The notes under the pieces were generated by a model that worked only from the letters and a program-made list of their open reading frames with translations, was not told the DNA's origin and did not search any database. Made by a program: the position numbers and the translations under genes. This document shows, one piece after another, positions 14,997 through 17,331 of a stretch of DNA of 17,331 bases. The stretch's first letter is position 1; each line of letters opens with the position of its first letter. Source of the DNA: Candidatus Auribacterota bacterium (GTDB lineage Bacteria; Auribacterota; UBA6266); the NCBI GenBank assembly GCA_016933315.1, contig JAFGBE010000116.1, positions 1 to 17,331 of the forward strand. Direction: 5' to 3'.

Positions 14997-15317
14997 TTAA
15001 TAACTGCCGCCCTGTTCAGCAACACCGGCCATTATTCCCATTGCCATAATCGCTATCCAGACCAGAATACCAAGAACCATGAGAACAGTACCTATTATGC
15101 CTATTATCATACCGGCTTTTGCCATCCCTTCCCCCGCCTTGGAAGAAAGGCCCTTTTTAATGTCTGAAAGCTCCATAGCCCCCAATATCCAGGCCACTAT
15201 TGCGAGCGGGCCGCAGCAAAGAAGGCCCAGAATCCCCAGAACCAGGGACGTAATAGCTTTTCCGCTTGCCTTATCGGCTGACGGCACGACTTCGGGCGTT
15301 TTTAGAGGTTCGTCCAT
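14997..15317 (-). CDS. DUF4190 membrane protein
   Basis: This 106-residue protein has a short cytoplasmic lead (MDEPLKTPEVVPSADKASGK) and then two long hydrophobic helices. The first contains SLVLGILGLLCCGPLAIVAWILG, and the second AGMIIGIIGTVLMVLGILVW. The 'A..SL.LGI.G..CCGP.AI...I.G' pattern, a polar linker (MELSDIKKG, then GMAKAGMIIG) and the second helix define DUF4190. AGGAGG at 15323-15328 is its ribosome site. Many DUF4190 proteins accompany other tiny membrane proteins, as here. No biochemical role is known. Confidence 0.87.
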   Translation of the reverse strand: MDEPLKTPEVVPSADKASGKAITSLVLGILGLLCCGPLAIVAWILGAMELSDIKKGLSSKAGEGMAKAGMIIGIIGTVLMVLGILVWIAIMAMGIMAGVAEQGGSY

Positions 15318-15338
15318 ATAAACCTCCTTTAGATTTAC

Positions 15339-15791
15339 TTAATTAAGATAGCAATATACCTTTATAATCCATGAAATAATGATACAAGCCGCAACCAGCC
15401 ATTTGAAATGAACCGCCATATTGAAAAAATACATATAATCAAACGGCTTACTTAGGATAAAACAATATCCCGAATAAAGCAAAAAATAAAAACCTGAAAA
15501 AAATAACAGGAAGGCAAAGGGGTTTGCTTTAAACCCTTCAACAATCCTGCCTTTAGCCAGACAGGCAAAAGAGGTAGTCGCCCCGCAGAAAGGACACGGA
15601 ATCCCCGTAGTCTCATAAAACAGGCAAGGGGGAAGAAACAGGTTCTTGTGAGTCCCTACGCCATCCGGCGAAGGCGTTAAATAAAAAGAAACCGCATAGA
15701 CAAAGAGAAGAAAAATCAGCAACGACAGATTAAAAGCGGATCTCTTATCAAAAAAAGGCTTTTTAGCCGCATTCAAACTACTGGTTATCAT
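15339..15791 (-). CDS. DUF2752 membrane protein
   Basis: This 150-residue protein has predicted helices near 20-38, 92-112 and 130-148. The DUF2752 core, PPCLFYETTGIPCPFCGATTSF (positions 54-75), has Cys56, Cys66 and Cys69, followed by the family's NP motif (ANPFAF, 89-94). Most members have 'CPxCGxTRA'; here it is CGATTSF, a known variant pattern. The paired Cys could bind metal or form disulfides, but this is untested. There is no ribosome binding site: the ATG is only about 10 bases from a good -10 box, so the mRNA is probably leaderless. It is first in the three-gene unit, 21 bases ahead of DUF4190. Confidence 0.88.
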   Translation of the reverse strand: MITSSLNAAKKPFFDKRSAFNLSLLIFLLFVYAVSFYLTPSPDGVGTHKNLFLPPCLFYETTGIPCPFCGATTSFACLAKGRIVEGFKANPFAFLLFFSGFYFLLYSGYCFILSKPFDYMYFFNMAVHFKWLVAACIIISWIIKVYCYLN

Positions 15792-15801
15792 AAGTTTGAA
15801 A

Positions 15802-15831
15802 ATTATAATATGTTATGACTTCCGGCTTCAA
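15802..15831 (-). promoter_or_regulatory. Promoter of the DUF2752-DUF4190-DUF4013 operon
   Basis: On the minus strand, TTGAAG (15826-15831) and a perfect TATAAT (15802-15807) are 18 bases apart. The DUF2752 ATG begins 10 bases after the -10 box, implying a 5' leader of only about 3-5 bases. Confidence 0.6.
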
Positions 15832-15867
15832 GAAATATTTATACCACATCAATTAATATTATAATTT

Positions 15868-15896
15868 TTGCATTTAAGGGTAATTTCCCATATTAT
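15868..15896 (+). promoter_or_regulatory. Candidate promoter of ispA with near-palindromic spacer
   Basis: TTGCAT (15868-15873) and TATTAT (15891-15896) are 17 bases apart, and the expected start of transcription (about 15903) coincides with the GTG at 15904. The spacer contains GGGTAATTTCCC (15878-15889), an inverted repeat broken by one mismatched pair, which could be a protein-binding site. Confidence 0.45.
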
Positions 15897-15903
15897 ATTT
15901 ATT

Positions 15904-16782
15904 GTGAAAAACGGCATTGAAAAATATTTCAAAAGAAAGATATCCCTGATAAACAGGCACATGGACAATATACTGCCAAATGCCGGCAAACATCCGTCAC
16001 ATCTTTTTAAAGCTATGCGCTACAGTATTATGTCCGGGGGCAAAAGGATCAGGCCTATAATAGCCATAGCTGCCTGCGAAGCTCTGGGAGGCAAAGAAGA
16101 AGCGGTTCTTGATTTTGCATGCGCAATCGAAATGGTCCATTGTTATTCACTGATACACGATGACCTTCCTTCGATGGATAACGACGATTTCAGGAGGGGG
16201 AAACCCACATGCCACAAGGTATTCGGCGAGGCTATAGCCATTCTTGCAGGAGATGCCCTCCTAAATCTTGCGTTCGAGACCGTTGCTTTTTCCAAATCTC
16301 CAGGAAATGGCAAAGCGCTGAAATCACTGTCGTTAAATGCGGGGGTTTCCGGTATGATAGCGGGGCAGTGCGCAGATATCCTTTCAGAAAACAGAAAAGT
16401 ATCCCGCAAGGAACTGCTTTTTATACACAAAAACAAAACTGCGGCATTGTTTTCCTGCGCCTGCGAACTTGGGGCAATAGCAGCTTCCGCCGGATTGTCT
16501 GCAACCAGGAAAATGAAAGAATTCGGATATAATATAGGCATGTCTTTTCAAATAGCGGATGACCTGCTGGATATCGCGGGAAATGAAAAAAAAGCAGGAA
16601 AAAAGCTGAGGAAGGACTCTTCAGCCGGTAAAAACACCTATCCATCCGTTTTCGGGCTGCAGACTGCCGAACAGCATGCTCTCAAATATTCCGCCGCCGC
16701 CATCAAAATTGCGGAATCCTTCAAGGCACAAGGCAGGGCTTTAAAGGAAATTACGACATTTCTTACAAAAAGGAGCGCGTAA
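15904..16782 (+). CDS. ispA: Farnesyl diphosphate synthase (short-chain polyprenyl synthetase)
   Basis: This enzyme condenses isopentenyl diphosphate with allylic diphosphates to make C15 (possibly C20) precursors of quinones and undecaprenyl carriers. With the GTG start it has 292 residues. Motifs: GGKRIRP (45-51), first Asp-rich motif DDLPSMDNDD (86-95), RRGKPTCH (97-104), GDALL (116-120), QIADDLLDIAG (216-226) with the second Asp motif at 219-223, and GKNTYP (242-247). The YSLIH just before the first Asp motif is as in E. coli IspA, favouring FPP. An upstream in-frame TTG (15868) is possible, but its codons fall within the promoter and the family starts at 'F..Y....'; GTG is preferred. Neither start has a Shine-Dalgarno sequence. 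The next gene begins one base after the stop. Confidence 0.92.
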   Translation: MKNGIEKYFKRKISLINRHMDNILPNAGKHPSHLFKAMRYSIMSGGKRIRPIIAIAACEALGGKEEAVLDFACAIEMVHCYSLIHDDLPSMDNDDFRRGKPTCHKVFGEAIAILAGDALLNLAFETVAFSKSPGNGKALKSLSLNAGVSGMIAGQCADILSENRKVSRKELLFIHKNKTAALFSCACELGAIAASAGLSATRKMKEFGYNIGMSFQIADDLLDIAGNEKKAGKKLRKDSSAGKNTYPSVFGLQTAEQHALKYSAAAIKIAESFKAQGRALKEITTFLTKRSA

Positions 16783-16783
16783 T

Positions 16784-17331
16784 ATGAAAATATCAGTTGT
16801 CATGGCCGCCTATAATGAGAAAGCAACTATAAGGAAAATAACCGAAAGCGTGCTTTCAGCCAGGAATATACATGAGCTCATAATAGTGGATGACGGCTCC
16901 AGCGACGGCACAACAGAAACCCTTAAAATGATAGACAATCCCAGGGTTATCAAGCTTTTCTCGGACAGAAACTACGGAAAAGGCTATTCACTGAGAAAAG
17001 GGTTCGAAAAGGTTACCGGAGATGTGGTCATCATACAGGATGCCGACCTTGAATATGATCCTGCGGAATATGAAAAACTGGTTACACCTATAATGGACGG
17101 CAGGGCTGATGTTGTTTTCGGTTCAAGGTTTATCGGCGTTCCCCACAGGGTCCTCTTTTTCTGGCACTATGTAGGCAACCGATTTCTTACCCTCCTTTCC
17201 AATGCGCTCACAAATATAAATCTCACGGACATGGAAACCTGTTATAAAGCATTCAGAGCTTCCCTGTTGAATGATGTAAGATTCAAATCACAGCGCTTTG
17301 GATTTGAGCCTGAATTTACCGCTAAAATGGC
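16784..17331 (+). CDS. Family 2 glycosyltransferase, polyprenyl-phosphate mannosyl/glucosyltransferase-like (cut by window end)
   Basis: The first 182 residues are visible. ISVVMAAYNEKATI (3-16), VDDGSSDGT (35-43), the 'NYGKGYSLRKGF' segment (63-74) and QDADLEYDP (85-93) with DxD at 86-88 define a GT-A family 2 enzyme of the dolichol/undecaprenyl-phosphate hexosyltransferase branch (DPM1, GtrB, Ppm1-like). GSRFIG (about 117-122) and the following aromatic/basic stretch (HRVLFFWHYVGNRFLT) match the lipid-facing region of that branch. TDMETCYKAF is the conserved 'D...C.K.F' element. AGGAG is positioned 8 bases before the ATG, which begins one base after the ispA stop. Whether a C-terminal membrane domain follows cannot be seen. 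Confidence 0.88.
   Translation, partial: MKISVVMAAYNEKATIRKITESVLSARNIHELIIVDDGSSDGTTETLKMIDNPRVIKLFSDRNYGKGYSLRKGFEKVTGDVVIIQDADLEYDPAEYEKLVTPIMDGRADVVFGSRFIGVPHRVLFFWHYVGNRFLTLLSNALTNINLTDMETCYKAFRASLLNDVRFKSQRFGFEPEFTAKM

Noticed and set aside
1..17331. CRISPR array, insertion sequence, integrase, toxin-antitoxin or phage genes
   Set aside because: No regularly spaced repeats, transposase/integrase motifs or phage-type genes were found on either strand.

Overview
The window reads as chromosomal DNA of a free-living bacterium. G+C is visibly somewhat below half, genes are densely packed, start codons are mostly ATG with clear AGGAGG-type ribosome binding sites, and promoters are sigma70-like. 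A WaaE/LgtF-type core-glucosyltransferase relative suggests a lipopolysaccharide-type envelope. Zinc-ribbon miniproteins (FmdB, YacG), a short-form alpha-glucan phosphorylase, a GH94 disaccharide phosphorylase and a PflX-type radical SAM enzyme fit an anaerobic heterotroph, possibly of an uncultured lineage. The lineage is inferred; there is no rRNA or other phylogenetic marker here.

Layout. (1) 1-1300, minus: an Na/Pi cotransporter followed by a PhoU-like gene cut by the window edge. (2) 1454-2320, plus: metF, convergent with (3) 2340-4067, minus: a PLP-dependent alpha-glucan phosphorylase. (4) 4216-4301, plus: tRNA-Leu(GAG) with its own promoter, then about 260 bases without a convincing gene. 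(5) 10199 down to 4566, minus: a compact seven-gene transcription unit. In transcription order it encodes a zinc-ribbon/membrane/TPR protein, Dtd, a secreted protein that looks like a metallopeptidase without its zinc ligands, a polysaccharide deacetylase, a WaaE-like glycosyltransferase, a PflX-like radical SAM protein and a small exported protein. (6) 13729 down to 10289, minus: a GntR/LacI-type regulator and a GH94 phosphorylase, with a consensus-like promoter and a perfect 14-bp palindrome at the expected transcription start. (7) 13866-14320, plus: FmdB and YacG zinc-ribbon miniproteins overlapping by one base. (8) 15791 down to 14358, minus: a three-gene module of small membrane proteins (DUF2752, DUF4190, DUF4013) closed by a good intrinsic terminator. 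(9) 15904-17331, plus: ispA and a family 2 glycosyltransferase cut by the window end.

How the genes fit together. The two phosphorylases (glucan and beta-disaccharide) both release sugar 1-phosphate without spending ATP, so phosphorolytic sugar use is a theme. The seven-gene unit combines envelope glycan enzymes with a D-aminoacyl-tRNA proofreading enzyme. IspA and the last glycosyltransferase could jointly serve polyprenyl-carrier glycosylation. I found no CRISPR array, insertion sequence, prophage or obvious defence system. The most interesting points are the pseudo-peptidase, the regulator's promoter-operator arrangement, apparent leaderless transcription from both sides of the 15792-15903 intergenic region, the DUF2752/DUF4190/DUF4013 module, and an orphan cysteine-containing open frame beside the tRNA.
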